Shown here: piece after piece, positions 1 to 9,856 of the stretch
Position numbering within the stretch: position 1 is the first letter of the stretch
Layout of the letters: the number at the start of each line of letters is the position of its first letter
NCBI GenBank assembly: GCA_963281255.1
Contig: OY725492.1
Span: 186,001-250,000, forward strand
DNA length: 64,000 nt
Source: Aphrocallistes beatrix
Taxonomy: Eukaryota > Porifera > Hexactinellida > Sceptrulophora > Aphrocallistidae
Direction: 5' to 3'
The notes under the pieces: model-generated
What the model was told of the DNA's origin: nothing
Databases searched by the model: none
The model's input: the letters and a program-made list of their open reading frames with translations, nothing else
Translations under genes and position numbers: made by a program

Positions 1-587
1 TTTATTTTGATTAGATTCATTCGATTCAAACTTTTAATCCGACCTTCCAGAAATTAGAAGAGCAGTTGAAATGCTTTATTATTGAATATTTACGTATTAT
101 ATTCACTTATTTTTCGGTTTTAATTAATATATTTCTCCTAAACCTTATATTCACCATACGATTGCAAGGCTATCATCATAGCGCACCTCTACTAACGTCC
201 TATTGAGTAATGATAATCCTCATATTGTTGCAATTTCTACCTTGCAATATTTATGTATACTTCCTTTTTGCGTGGCACAAATATGCCAATTTTTGCTCGT
301 GTTATATCTTCGCAATCAACAAATCATTACACTTGCATCCATAATGCATTCTATTTTAATAAGTTTGCCTTATGTGCTATGGCATCTGGTCGATAATGTT
401 TAGGTTTCAGTATGCAGTCGCTTTGTATGCCATATCCCATGACCTGTACTTCCCTGATGGAAATGCTTTTTCCAAGAACTACCCACGCTAAACTACATCA
501 AATCTAATAATTATAGACTAAGGTCAGTTTTGTCAACCATACAGTATATAAAGGATAGGTTAATACGCTTCATTAATACAATTGGAG
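1..587. other. Intergenic DNA left of lipin
   Basis: AT-rich DNA without a convincing gene. The only open stretch (203-403, plus strand) begins at TTG, is 66 codons long, and its translation resembles no family I know. The right end holds the lipin promoter, described separately. Confidence 0.6.
545..553 (+). promoter_or_regulatory. TATA box of the lipin gene
   Basis: TATATAAAG lies 35-43 bp before the lipin ATG at 588. A transcription start about 30 bp downstream would leave a 5' UTR of only about 10 nt, in keeping with the compact layout. The motif is seen directly; its use is inferred. Confidence 0.5.
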
Positions 588-2801
588 ATGACTCGATATT
601 TAATTAAAGCTGGCAAGGCTGTGCGTGACTTCTACAATGATATGAATGGAGCTAATCTGACCGGAGCAATTGATGTGATCGTTGTGAGACAGAAGGATAG
701 GTCCCTTGTTGGTACACCCATACATGCTCATTTCGGAAAACTCGGTGTGCTGCGAAGTCGTGAAAAGGAGGTGGAATTGTGTGTCAATGGAGAGGTAATT
801 GATTTTTTAGATATTCGTTTGAATGAATGGGGAACAGCGACTATATACGAGAATAATGGTAATATTTCGAGTTATGAAGAATCGCTAGAATATAAACGGA
901 ATATACAGGCAGATTTTATCAATAATGAAGATTTCTGTAACGCATTTGAATATAAGGAAAATATTGTTGAGAAGAATTTAGACGAGTTTGCTCTCCATTC
1001 GAATGAAGGAATTTTCCAATTAGAAGATGTATATCCTGAAAGTCCGTCAGAGATATATCGAGATGCCCGTACGCCTTCAATAGTCAGTTTCCAGTCCACA
1101 ACCAGCAGTTTTGGAGGCCGAAGACACTCCTTCTCTGAGAGTGAGTTATTCGAATCAACAGATGAGGAATTGTTATCGGAAAATATTTGGGTCTGGAATC
1201 GCAAGACAGACGAAAACTTCGAGTTCACTGGAATATCAACAGATATCTCAACACTTTCAAAAGAGGATGAAAATGCAGTACTTTTCCCTTCAAATAACGA
1301 TGGGATTCTCGAACGAATGAAACGGTTGTTACTACGACCTAGCTCCACACCTTCCAGTCCCATACCCATGAGCGTCTCCCCTGACCCACCCTCCATTATG
1401 AACCACACTCCTGTCCCCCCTGAGATGAGTATAGTGCCGCCAGTTTCTAAGCCGGTGGATATAAGTTCAGATCTTGGTTCTTCGCCCGAAACTTCACACA
1501 CAGTTTCTCCCAGCTCTTCTCCTCCCCTGCGGAATCCATTTGGGATATTCTCGAACTGTAATACTCCAGTGGCTATGTCGCTTTGCGGTGGCTTAAACTT
1601 TGAAAAAGACATTGAACAACAAATTTTTGAAAAACATTTAGTTACATTTGAAAAATTCGCCAGTTTCCCTGAAATTCTTTCCGATCCGAACTTAGTCGTG
1701 TCTATTAATGGAAAGTATTATAACTGGCGAGTAGCCGCACCGATTTTGATGAGTCGGATTTGCTTTAACGAGCCTCTACCGACTGAAAATATCGCGAAAC
1801 TTAGTGAGGGAAATAAGCAGTCGAGACTTCGATCTTGGTTTACCTGGAGCAAGAAATCAGACTCAATTAATGACAAAGAACAGAAAAGTTTTTCAACCGA
1901 ACTACCACATCCGATTGAGAATCCCATCGACAACATCAGTGGTGCATTGGAACAAATTGAGCCTCTACAACCCCTCAAGCATGAATCTGAACTCATACAT
2001 GATAACGGCACGAATGTGTTAACTTCCGAACAGCTGGCCAGTCTTCCATTGAAAGAGGGACCCAACGAAGTATCTCTTTCCGTAGCCACGAGATACCAGG
2101 GCACATGTCGTGTCGACTGCACTCTCTATCTATGGAATTATAACGATAAAATTGTGGTTTCGGATATCGATGGGACTATTACTAAATCCGACGCTTTAGG
2201 TCAAATTCTCCCTATTCTAGGCAAAGACTGGTCGCATAAGGGTGTTACTGATTTGTATTCCAAGATAGAAGCGAATGGGTACAAGTTCATCTACTTGTCA
2301 GCGCGGGCAATTGGGCAGTCAACCCCTACCAGAACCATGCTTCAGAATATCAGGCAGCGTAACATCACACTTCCGGATGGTCCGTTGTTATTGGCACCTT
2401 TGTCACTGTTTGGCGCATTTCATCAGGAGGTAATCGCGAAAAAACCGGACGTTTTTAAAATCCGTTGTCTTGAAGAGGTTAAAGGAACATTTCCTTCCGT
2501 TTCGAATCCTTTTTTCGCCGGTTATGGTAATAGACAGACAGACGTGAAATCCTACGAAGCTATTGGTATACCCAAATCTCGGATATTTATAATCAACACC
2601 AAAGGTCAACTACGTCATCAACAGGCTCTGTCATTTCGTTCTAGCTACACAAGTCTCACTGAATACGTCGATTTTGTTTATCCATTTCTTGGAGAGAAAC
2701 ACCTTGACAACAAATTTTCAGATTTTCTCTACTGGAACCAGAATGAATACGGGTCGGATTTGTGCGATGAATATTTGAAAGATTTAGAAGATAACGCATG
2801 A
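588..2801 (+). CDS. LPIN: Lipin, phosphatidate phosphatase (PAP1)
   Basis: Lipins dephosphorylate phosphatidic acid to diacylglycerol at the ER/nuclear membrane for triacylglycerol and phospholipid synthesis; some also act as transcriptional co-regulators. The 737-residue protein is one exon. The N-terminal N-LIP domain (about residues 1-95) has the hallmark GKLGVLRSREK stretch. A long Ser/Pro-rich middle follows, then the C-LIP catalytic domain (about 500-700). The HAD motif DIDGT is present (Asp526 and Asp528), directly followed by LGQIL, matching the family's LxxIL co-regulator motif. The frame is open from a TTG at 582, but the first ATG is 588 and aligns with lipin starts. It is a little shorter than vertebrate lipins (about 850-900), the difference lying in the linker. 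Paralogue number cannot be assigned. Confidence 0.95.
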   Translation: MTRYLIKAGKAVRDFYNDMNGANLTGAIDVIVVRQKDRSLVGTPIHAHFGKLGVLRSREKEVELCVNGEVIDFLDIRLNEWGTATIYENNGNISSYEESLEYKRNIQADFINNEDFCNAFEYKENIVEKNLDEFALHSNEGIFQLEDVYPESPSEIYRDARTPSIVSFQSTTSSFGGRRHSFSESELFESTDEELLSENIWVWNRKTDENFEFTGISTDISTLSKEDENAVLFPSNNDGILERMKRLLLRPSSTPSSPIPMSVSPDPPSIMNHTPVPPEMSIVPPVSKPVDISSDLGSSPETSHTVSPSSSPPLRNPFGIFSNCNTPVAMSLCGGLNFEKDIEQQIFEKHLVTFEKFASFPEILSDPNLVVSINGKYYNWRVAAPILMSRICFNEPLPTENIAKLSEGNKQSRLRSWFTWSKKSDSINDKEQKSFSTELPHPIENPIDNISGALEQIEPLQPLKHESELIHDNGTNVLTSEQLASLPLKEGPNEVSLSVATRYQGTCRVDCTLYLWNYNDKIVVSDIDGTITKSDALGQILPILGKDWSHKGVTDLYSKIEANGYKFIYLSARAIGQSTPTRTMLQNIRQRNITLPDGPLLLAPLSLFGAFHQEVIAKKPDVFKIRCLEEVKGTFPSVSNPFFAGYGNRQTDVKSYEAIGIPKSRIFIINTKGQLRHQQALSFRSSYTSLTEYVDFVYPFLGEKHLDNKFSDFLYWNQNEYGSDLCDEYLKDLEDNA

Positions 2802-3014
2802 GTTTTTATTTATGATTAGAATATATAATAGTGTATTATGAGATTGGAATGTATCTCCTTGTTCTATTTTAGCACTGTATTGATTGTAAATTGTTGTACG
2901 TACTCGGAAATCTTGCTGAAATGATACAAAAGAACATTAATACTTAAATACGTATAAAAGTTCTTATTTGGCAATTATACATCATTATATTCACCATTTC
3001 ATTAGCTGTTACCA

Positions 3015-4124
3015 ATGCTCCTCATACGTCATCACTTGAAAACAATTCTGCCAATACATCACTATTGCACAAGTTACATCTCCGACTTCATCCCTACTAA
3101 AAAGCTAATCTTTTCGAAACATGGAAATCCACGGAATGTAGTTGAAATGGTCGATGAAACTTTAGCGACGACATCAATAGAAGACGATCAGGTACTGGTT
3201 AGTGTGATAGCTACGCCCATAAACCCTTCAGACATAAATCAAATTGAAGGGACGTACATGCACCTACCCAAACTCCCTGCAACCCCTGGGAATGAGTTCG
3301 TAGGCCAGGTGTTAAAAACCGGTAATAAAGTCACCAAAGTAACTACAGGTGACCGTATCATTGCAGCTGCTCCGGGGTTAGGCACTTGGAGAACACATTT
3401 AATAGCGTCAGAATCCCAACTACAAAAAGTCCCGATTGGCATCCCGATTAACTTTGCTGCTACGCTACTAGTTAATCCTTGTAGCGCCTACCGGATGTTG
3501 CAGGATTTCGTACCACTACGGGTTGGCGATGTTGTAATACAGAATGCAGCGAATAGCGGAGTAGGACAGATGGCAATACAACTTTCCAAATATAAAGGTG
3601 TCAAAACTATTAATGTGGTTCGGGAGCGTGAGGATTTTGATGCGGTCCAGAAATATTTACATGATTTAGGCGCTAATTTGGTAGTGACAGACAAACAGAT
3701 TAGATTACCAAAAGAAAAATCGAAAATTTTAGAACAATTTGGCAGAGCGAAACTCGCTCTGAATGCAGTAGGGGGGAAGAGTATCAATGATTTGAGTGGG
3801 TATGTTCAGCAAAAAGGTACTATTGTCACGTATGGGGCAATGTCCAAAGAGCCGAATGTCATCCCAGCTGGAAAGTTCATATTTATGGACCATAGGTATG
3901 TTGGGTATTGGAACACACGTTGGATTGAAGAGAATTATCAGAGCAAAGAGTATCGGAGGATGATTGAGGGACTTTGTCAACTTTCAATGGATGGGAGGAT
4001 AAAAGAGCCACTGATGGAGAAGTTTAGTTTGGAAAGGTTTCGAGATGCGATTGAACGATATTTCACACCTTTTACGAATCAAAAACAGTATTTTAGTAAT
4101 GTCGTTGATCTTGATTTGGACTAA
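3015..4124 (+). CDS. MECR: Mitochondrial enoyl-[ACP]/trans-2-enoyl-CoA reductase
   Basis: MECR catalyses the last, NADPH-dependent step of mitochondrial fatty-acid synthesis (mtFAS II), which supplies lipoic acid precursors. The 369-residue single-exon protein belongs to the zinc-free medium-chain dehydrogenase/reductase family. The first 25 or so residues are basic/hydrophobic with almost no acids, fitting a mitochondrial presequence. Tyr81 in EGTY aligns with the family's catalytic tyrosine, followed by the conserved LPKLPATPGNE stretch. The nucleotide-binding segment NAANSGVGQMAIQLSK (about residues 177-192) is nearly identical in pattern to MECR orthologues. Length matches the family (about 370). 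The gene starts about 210 bp after lipin stops, leaving little space for its promoter. Confidence 0.95.
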   Translation: MLLIRHHLKTILPIHHYCTSYISDFIPTKKLIFSKHGNPRNVVEMVDETLATTSIEDDQVLVSVIATPINPSDINQIEGTYMHLPKLPATPGNEFVGQVLKTGNKVTKVTTGDRIIAAAPGLGTWRTHLIASESQLQKVPIGIPINFAATLLVNPCSAYRMLQDFVPLRVGDVVIQNAANSGVGQMAIQLSKYKGVKTINVVREREDFDAVQKYLHDLGANLVVTDKQIRLPKEKSKILEQFGRAKLALNAVGGKSINDLSGYVQQKGTIVTYGAMSKEPNVIPAGKFIFMDHRYVGYWNTRWIEENYQSKEYRRMIEGLCQLSMDGRIKEPLMEKFSLERFRDAIERYFTPFTNQKQYFSNVVDLDLD

Positions 4125-4912
4125 TGTAATTAGTTTGGACATTGAATATGTGTAAGTGCATCCTAAATACTCATCATTATATATGATTATCACAACATCC
4201 TTCCACGCACACAAATTAATGCATGAATATTATCTTAGATATATCTTGCTAAATTACCCAACTTCCAACTCGACAGTTTAAGCATATTCACACCTATATA
4301 CGATTTCTTTTTGTCTGAGATTCATCACGACAATCAAACGTTACCTCACTCTAACTGAACTAGTTCTTATACACCATTTACTTGAATCTACTTTCACCGC
4401 GAACACTTATAACTGGTAGTATCATTGTCATATTCGTAAACGAAACCTGATTACATTCCAGATTACCGCCTATATATCTATGCTCGTATGGTATTTCTAT
4501 ACAATAACTTTCAAATCAAGGCTACTACTTTGTGTGCATGCAATGTTCTTAATTTGATGCTAAATCGAGCCAAGGTCAAATATATCACATTTCAAATTCA
4601 TTAACACACCAAGTAGGTCCTTCCAAGTATATATATTCATTTATTAGCATATTTGGGTTCATTTTGCAGTGATCATAGTCTATAAAAAGCACTCGTTATT
4701 GGAACGCACTCATTTCTAGGTCATGCGATTAAAATTTGCATTGTCTGTATTCATTTAGAACCTCAGCAATCCCTTTCGATTCATTTTTAGACAAAATATT
4801 TGAAGTAGGCTTTTAATTTATACTTGAAACGCCAACACATCTCTATTTAATGTATTATAAATGTCGTTACTCTCCTGTTTTTATTATTTACATAGAGAGC
4901 TAGTGTATATAG
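4125..4912. other. Intergenic DNA, MECR to ELOC
   Basis: No coding signal seen. A pyrimidine-rich tract ending TTTACATAG at 4887-4895 looks like a splice acceptor 17 bp before the ELOC ATG, so part of this stretch may be a 5' UTR intron of ELOC. Confidence 0.4.
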
Positions 4913-5260
4913 ATGGCGACGACAGACGTGATCGATAATATCGAAGGTGCCCAGACTGCGAAATCAGACGTGTGGGTCAAACTGGTATCTTCTGATGGAC
5001 ACGAGTTCCATATCAAGAAGGAGCATGCTCTAACCTCTGCCACTATCAAAGCTATGCTTTCTGGACCTGGGGCCATGTTGGATGATGATGACGATCGTGT
5101 CGAATTCCGCGAAATCCCCTCCCATGTGCTCGCGAAAGTTTGCACTTATTTCACATACAAGGTGCGTTACACCAACAGCTCAACCGAAATACCCGAATTT
5201 CCGATCGCTCCCGAAATTGCTCTTGAGTTACTGATGGCCGCCAATTTTCTGGACTGTTGA
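4913..5260 (+). CDS. ELOC: Elongin C (SKP1-like adaptor)
   Basis: Elongin C bridges Elongin B and BC-box/SOCS-box substrate receptors (VHL, SOCS proteins) to Cullin-2/5 ubiquitin ligases and is a subunit of the Elongin transcription factor. The 115-residue protein is a complete SKP1/BTB-POZ fold. From about residue 70 to the end it appears identical to the vertebrate protein, including the invariant C-terminus AANFLDC, and SSDGHEF and EHALTS are conserved near the N-terminus. Length matches (human 112). Only the first 20 or so residues diverge. It stands alone on the plus strand with no introns in the coding part. A splice-acceptor-like site just upstream suggests a leader intron. Confidence 0.98.
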   Translation: MATTDVIDNIEGAQTAKSDVWVKLVSSDGHEFHIKKEHALTSATIKAMLSGPGAMLDDDDDRVEFREIPSHVLAKVCTYFTYKVRYTNSSTEIPEFPIAPEIALELLMAANFLDC

Positions 5261-5900
5261 ACTTTGGCACCTTGGTTCTCCCCTACCTACCATAGCTTTG
5301 CTCAGAATCGTACTCTCCTTAGTGTTTGTTTATATCATTTTGGTCAATTACTTTTACTTCTCATTGTGTATGATATAGATTTCTAGTGTAGAGATCAGAC
5401 TGTGACAAACATTGTGTACCCGTTTCAATGTTTTCATGTAGTAGTGTTTCCCTTATTAGTATTTATATTAGACTTTTCAGAACAACTAGAAGAGACATTT
5501 TATATCATAATTATCCTATTGTCACACACTCCTATTTAGTAAACGAATTCCATATTGAATTTATCAAACATCCCCAAAAGAGTTCTCTAACTGTTAGGGA
5601 TGGAGGAGGGGGGAGGTTCACATGATAACTAAGGTTATCAGTGGAATGTCAAATTTACATATATTGGTGTAGAGAGATAGGGATGGTTTGTACTTTTTGT
5701 TATCACCAACTTGATATTTATTCTCTCGTATGCACATATCAATTTTAGATGAACGAAATTTCCAAACAAAATTTCCATGGGACGAAAGTTCCATTCACCC
5801 ATCGGGGCACAAGTGCTAAATCTCCCAAGGGTATGAGAATGTACGAAAATATTTCATTTTATGACCCTACCTCTAATCTACTAATGCTGTTTCGTACAAA
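5261..5900. other. ELOC 3' UTR and intergenic DNA
   Basis: No gene seen. An ATG-initiated open stretch at 5428-5625 (65 codons) has no recognisable features and lies in probable 3' UTR. It includes a G-rich run (GGAGGAGGGGGGAGG) near 5602-5616. Confidence 0.5.
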
Positions 5901-7112
5901 ATGATAAGTTCTCTCCCAATTAGCCAGCTTCTTCAAGCGATGCCTTCCACTATCATAATCGTCATCTACACCCTAATATTCAACTACGCTCTCTGCTTCA
6001 CCATGCAAACAGGGGTGCTGCCTTATTTGGTAAAAGACTTGGGCCTTGACGCTGTGGGCTATGCCTACATACAAACGCTTTTTAATATCATTCAATTCCT
6101 TGGTTCTCCCATTTATGGCCGCTTTGGAGATTTGTATGGTGCGAAAATGGCTCTTCTCCTGTCCTTCATCTCTACTACGTTGTCCTACTTTTTCCTCTCA
6201 GTAGCGGGTAATGTGTACTTGGTCGTCTTGTCTCGTGTCTCTGCTATGTTCATGTCAGGAATGCAAGGCTGCCAGATGGTCTTGTCAGACGTGAGTGATG
6301 CTACTTCTCGCGCTTCTGCGCTCGGAAAACTCAGCGCATTCTATACTCTAGGCTTGATATTCGGGTCTCTGTCAGCTGGGTATCTCATTCAGATATTTTC
6401 AACACAGTTCACAGCATTCATCGCGACTTTCGGCTCCGTTCTGGCCATCCCTCTCATCCTCTACTTCATCCCTACCTCTGTTAAATCGGATAACGCACGG
6501 CTAACACCAGCTCCTCACGCTTCAATATTCGACTTAACCCCATGGAAGCATGTCTTAAGCATCCCTGGTGTTGTTAGTATATTCATCATATGTTTGCTAT
6601 CAGGTATCTCTGGCAGCATGTGGAGTTCGTTGCTGCCTATTCTATCCATCGATCTTTTCAATCTAGAACCGCAGCAGTATGGTTGGCTGGTGACATATCT
6701 CGCCATTGTGCGTCTTTTCATTCTATCTTTTGGCGTAACTTATGTGACACGACATTTTGAAGAATTCCACATTCTTCTTTTCTCTGTATTAACCAAGCTT
6801 GCTTCCTACCTTGTCATTGGTTTATACCCAAACCTATACTGGTTCTGCTTGTTCTCTGTTCCCTTAGCATTGGGAGATGCGCTTTTCAACACTATTTCAA
6901 CGAGCATGCTAGCCAATGCGGTTCCCGAATCCTCGACAGGACTCGTTCTCGGCCTCAGCTCGATAGCTATGGTGTCTGTCGGAATGGTTGCACCCCTGGT
7001 GGCTGGTTATCTATTCCAATACCTGGGCTACTGCCTATTAGGCTGCTCTCTCGCTATGGCGGAAGTTTTTGCTGTAGCCTACATATCTTCACTGGGACCG
7101 AGAACGAATTGA
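5901..7112 (+). CDS. SLC22A18: MFS organic cation transporter, SLC22A18-like
   Basis: This is a major facilitator superfamily transporter, single exon, 403 residues, with about 12 hydrophobic segments. Segment order and motifs match SLC22A18 (ORCTL2): VLPYLVKDLGLDAVGYAYIQ, the loop 2-3 MFS signature GRFGDLYGAK (about residues 74-83), QMVLSDVSDATSRASALGK (loop 4-5), and a short cytoplasmic loop in the centre. In mammals the protein is an orphan or low-specificity proton-coupled organic cation carrier; the substrate here is unknown. Length matches the family (human 424). The start at 5901 puts the first helix about 17 residues in. An AATAAA follows 88 bp after the stop. Confidence 0.88.
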   Translation: MISSLPISQLLQAMPSTIIIVIYTLIFNYALCFTMQTGVLPYLVKDLGLDAVGYAYIQTLFNIIQFLGSPIYGRFGDLYGAKMALLLSFISTTLSYFFLSVAGNVYLVVLSRVSAMFMSGMQGCQMVLSDVSDATSRASALGKLSAFYTLGLIFGSLSAGYLIQIFSTQFTAFIATFGSVLAIPLILYFIPTSVKSDNARLTPAPHASIFDLTPWKHVLSIPGVVSIFIICLLSGISGSMWSSLLPILSIDLFNLEPQQYGWLVTYLAIVRLFILSFGVTYVTRHFEEFHILLFSVLTKLASYLVIGLYPNLYWFCLFSVPLALGDALFNTISTSMLANAVPESSTGLVLGLSSIAMVSVGMVAPLVAGYLFQYLGYCLLGCSLAMAEVFAVAYISSLGPRTN

Positions 7113-7199
7113 AAAAGGTGACTCAACTTGGCACAGATATCTAGACAGAATTTCAAGGCTCTATCTTCAGCTCATAGTTGCTATTTTTCTTATTGTATT

Positions 7200-7205
7200 A
7201 ATAAA
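7200..7205 (+). terminator. Polyadenylation signal AATAAA of the SLC22A18-like gene
   Basis: Canonical hexamer 88 bp downstream of the stop codon and before the CLPTM1 gene on the same strand. Confidence 0.55.
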
Positions 7206-7516
7206 GATCCATGGTATTGAAGTTAGTTTTTATGTTGTTTATAATAATTCCATTGCTTAGATAAACTTGGGGTGTGACTAGATTCCTCCTGATACAGAGT
7301 TATTAAATAGCTTTGAATTATATTAATTCCTTATATGGTATTCAATTGTTTGCTATGTATTTACTATCAACCACATATTCATTGTGAGAAATTCTCGTCG
7401 TCTAATCATAATGGCGTAGTCAATGACCATATCTGGTGTATAGTATGGATTCTTAACTGATATGTAGTCTGCATATATTAGTGAATAGAACACGCTAGGT
7501 TTTAATTTTCTTGAAA
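7206..7516. other. Intergenic DNA before CLPTM1
   Basis: No coding signal. This short AT-rich gap must hold the CLPTM1 promoter and leader. Confidence 0.4.
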
Positions 7517-9280
7517 ATGTCAAGTGAAAGTGAGGAAAGAACGAACGAAAATGAGGATTCAACTGCCCCTGTTGCTCAGACAAACGCCGAACCGCAAGAT
7601 AACCAACCCCAGCAACCTCAACCGCAACGTGGTGGCGGTTTCTCTTGGAAGTCAATCATTTGGAATTTGATCATAATTTATTTAATAACTTCATTTTTCA
7701 GGAAATCTACTACAAATACTGACACCACTGCCCCAGGCGCTCCAGCGAAAACTATCCCTGGTTCGAATTTATTTTCGGATGGAGAATCGTTTGACACTTA
7801 CATATACATTTCAGATTCGGCTAATTGGACTCAAGACGCCATTCGTAATCTGATCTGGAAGGAATACGCGCTTCTTTACAAAAGCGATTCACTCTCATTG
7901 ACGAAACACATCGAGTTAGACGTAGAAAACGACTATTCTCACCTCTACTCGAACGGTACTCTGTTCCTACACACGTTTTTACTGAGAGAATCCTATGCTC
8001 ACAAGGACCCACTCACTTTAAAGGCTAGCATTAAAACCTCGAACTTTGTATACAAAATGAAACAGCTGACAAGTCATAGGAAAGTGGTTGTGGATAAAAA
8101 GGTTAACTTACTAACTGGAAAGCCCGCACAAGAGACCACGCCTGAAACGGAAGATGACGTCATTGTACCGCATTGGCACGAGAACCTAACATTCTACCTC
8201 GTTCACGACTTCAACCATTGGCCTGTTAATGGAATGCCTCCACCATTAGATAAGTATGTTGAGTTTTACAATAATTTTTACTATCCCATCCTGTACCCTT
8301 GTGACTATTGGAATCTTAATCGGGACTACCAGCCCATCAATTCTACTGTCAAGCACCAGACTCTACACGTCACGTTCAGTCCATTATCTCTATTCAAATT
8401 CCAGTTTTACGCAGCCCTTGAAAACCAAAATAGTTATATGCAAATGTTCCAGGAGAAGTCGGATAATGAGGACGATACCATCAAGGAAATGCTGCTTGAA
8501 ACCGACCCTATTCTTTTAGGGATAACGATGGTCGTATCGCTAGTGCATACCGTATTCGAGTTTCTCGCTTTCAAAAATGACATTCAATTCTGGAAAAGCC
8601 GCAAAACCCTTGAAGGTCTAAGTGTTCGCGTCGTTTTCTTTAACTTGTTTCAATCCCTAATTGTTTTCTTATACATACTGGATAACGAGACGAACTTCCT
8701 CATCATGATTGGTACTGGAATCGCTTTGCTTATTGATCTTTGGAAAATTACCAAAGTTGTGAAGTTTGAGTTCGTTCCTGGCGAAAAAATTCTCGGCTTT
8801 ATCCCGAAAATTTCAGTGAAAGAGCTTCCATCATACGCTGAATCTCCGACCAAAGAATTCGATAAAATGGCCTTCACCTACCTCTCTTGGATCCTGTTCC
8901 CCTTGTTGATGGGCTACGGGGTCTACTCACTGTTCTACAACGACCATAAGGGCTGGTATTCGTTCGTCCTGTCGATGCTCTACGGGTTCCTTCTAACTTT
9001 CGGTTTCATCTCAATGACTCCACAACTCTTCATCAACTACAAGATGAAATCAGTAGCGCATCTCCCTTGGAGAATGATGACTTACAAATTTTTAAACACA
9101 TTCATCGATGATTTATTCGCGTTTGTAATAAAGATGCCGACACTGTACAGAATTGGGTGTTTCAGGGACGACATTGTGTTCATCATATTTCTCTATCAGA
9201 GGTGGATATACCGCGTGGACCCCAAGCGGAGAAATGAATACGGAGTGAGTGCAGAGGATTTAAAAGAGAAAAAAGAGTGA
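7517..9280 (+). CDS. CLPTM1: CLPTM1 family multipass membrane protein
   Basis: CLPTM1 is an ER/Golgi multipass protein; in vertebrates it retains GABA-A receptor subunits in the ER and family members have lipid-scramblase activity. The 587-residue single-exon protein has an acidic Gln/Pro-rich N-terminus, a first membrane segment at about residues 44-60, a large luminal domain, and 5-6 hydrophobic segments from about residue 335 on. Diagnostic stretches are PHWHENLTFYLVHD, TPQLFINYKMKSVAHLPWRM and FIIFLYQRWIYRVDPKR near the C-terminus. The open frame begins at a TTG at 7511; the first in-frame ATG is 7517. The tail lacks an obvious sorting motif. An AATAAA is at 9458-9463. Family membership is certain; orthology to CLPTM1 rather than CLPTM1L rests on length and the luminal motifs. 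Confidence 0.95.
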   Translation: MSSESEERTNENEDSTAPVAQTNAEPQDNQPQQPQPQRGGGFSWKSIIWNLIIIYLITSFFRKSTTNTDTTAPGAPAKTIPGSNLFSDGESFDTYIYISDSANWTQDAIRNLIWKEYALLYKSDSLSLTKHIELDVENDYSHLYSNGTLFLHTFLLRESYAHKDPLTLKASIKTSNFVYKMKQLTSHRKVVVDKKVNLLTGKPAQETTPETEDDVIVPHWHENLTFYLVHDFNHWPVNGMPPPLDKYVEFYNNFYYPILYPCDYWNLNRDYQPINSTVKHQTLHVTFSPLSLFKFQFYAALENQNSYMQMFQEKSDNEDDTIKEMLLETDPILLGITMVVSLVHTVFEFLAFKNDIQFWKSRKTLEGLSVRVVFFNLFQSLIVFLYILDNETNFLIMIGTGIALLIDLWKITKVVKFEFVPGEKILGFIPKISVKELPSYAESPTKEFDKMAFTYLSWILFPLLMGYGVYSLFYNDHKGWYSFVLSMLYGFLLTFGFISMTPQLFINYKMKSVAHLPWRMMTYKFLNTFIDDLFAFVIKMPTLYRIGCFRDDIVFIIFLYQRWIYRVDPKRRNEYGVSAEDLKEKKE

Positions 9281-9856
9281 GAGCACTTTCGCTTCTTCCC
9301 CTCCCACTCTCTATTTGAATTTTCTACTAGTGTTCATAGTTGTAGCATACAAATGCATTATCTTGTTAAATGGCATGCAAGTGTATGTATGTAGAAAATT
9401 AATGTGTTTATTGAGAGTTCATTAAAAGAGCTATGAAATACTTAGCAATAGCATGCTAATAAACTAGATCCTAAAGCTCCTAGATACAGTTAAGTGACCG
9501 TATATACTCGAATAGTAGACGATGGCCCTCGAATAATTCCCCCTCTCCCCCAGAGTAATTTTTGCTACCCCTTAGGGGCCCAAATTAATGATCGCCCCCT
9601 GCTACTATTCGAGTATACAGTATAACCTCATGGTTTTATCTAAGAGTTTCCAGTCCGGCACTTTTTTGGAGGTGATAAAAGTTACGTGGCACCCAAAGTT
9701 TATCTTGTAATTCCATGGGTGATGGCAACCCGACGCCAAAATCGAATCACATTGCAAGCACCTTGGCTCCTCCGACGATACCAGACTGGCACCTATAAGT
9801 TCCGACCGAGCACCTAGATAAACCCCTCTTGTATATTAACATGGTGAAGTGGCACT
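9281..9856. other. Intergenic DNA with a MITE-like element
   Basis: Contains the CLPTM1 polyadenylation signal (9458-9463) and an inverted-repeat element (9503-9617). The remaining 240 bp up to the YTH gene are less AT-rich than the other spacers and show no open frame. Confidence 0.5.
9503..9617. mobile_element. Short inverted-repeat element (MITE-like)
   Basis: Perfect 16-bp terminal inverted repeats TATACTCGAATAGTAG (9503-9518) and CTACTATTCGAGTATA (9602-9617) bound a 115-bp, C-rich core that is unlike the AT-rich surroundings. No coding capacity. Target duplication is not clear, so the true ends may be a few bases further out. Confidence 0.6.

Noticed and set aside
203-403. 66-codon open stretch at the left edge
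   Set aside because: Starts at TTG, has no family resemblance and sits in AT-rich DNA where such stretches occur by chance.
872-1612. 246-codon minus-strand frame inside lipin
   Set aside because: Antisense to a clearly conserved gene, low-complexity translation, no recognisable domain.
5428-5625. 65-codon frame downstream of ELOC
   Set aside because: Lies in probable 3' UTR, no homology recognised.
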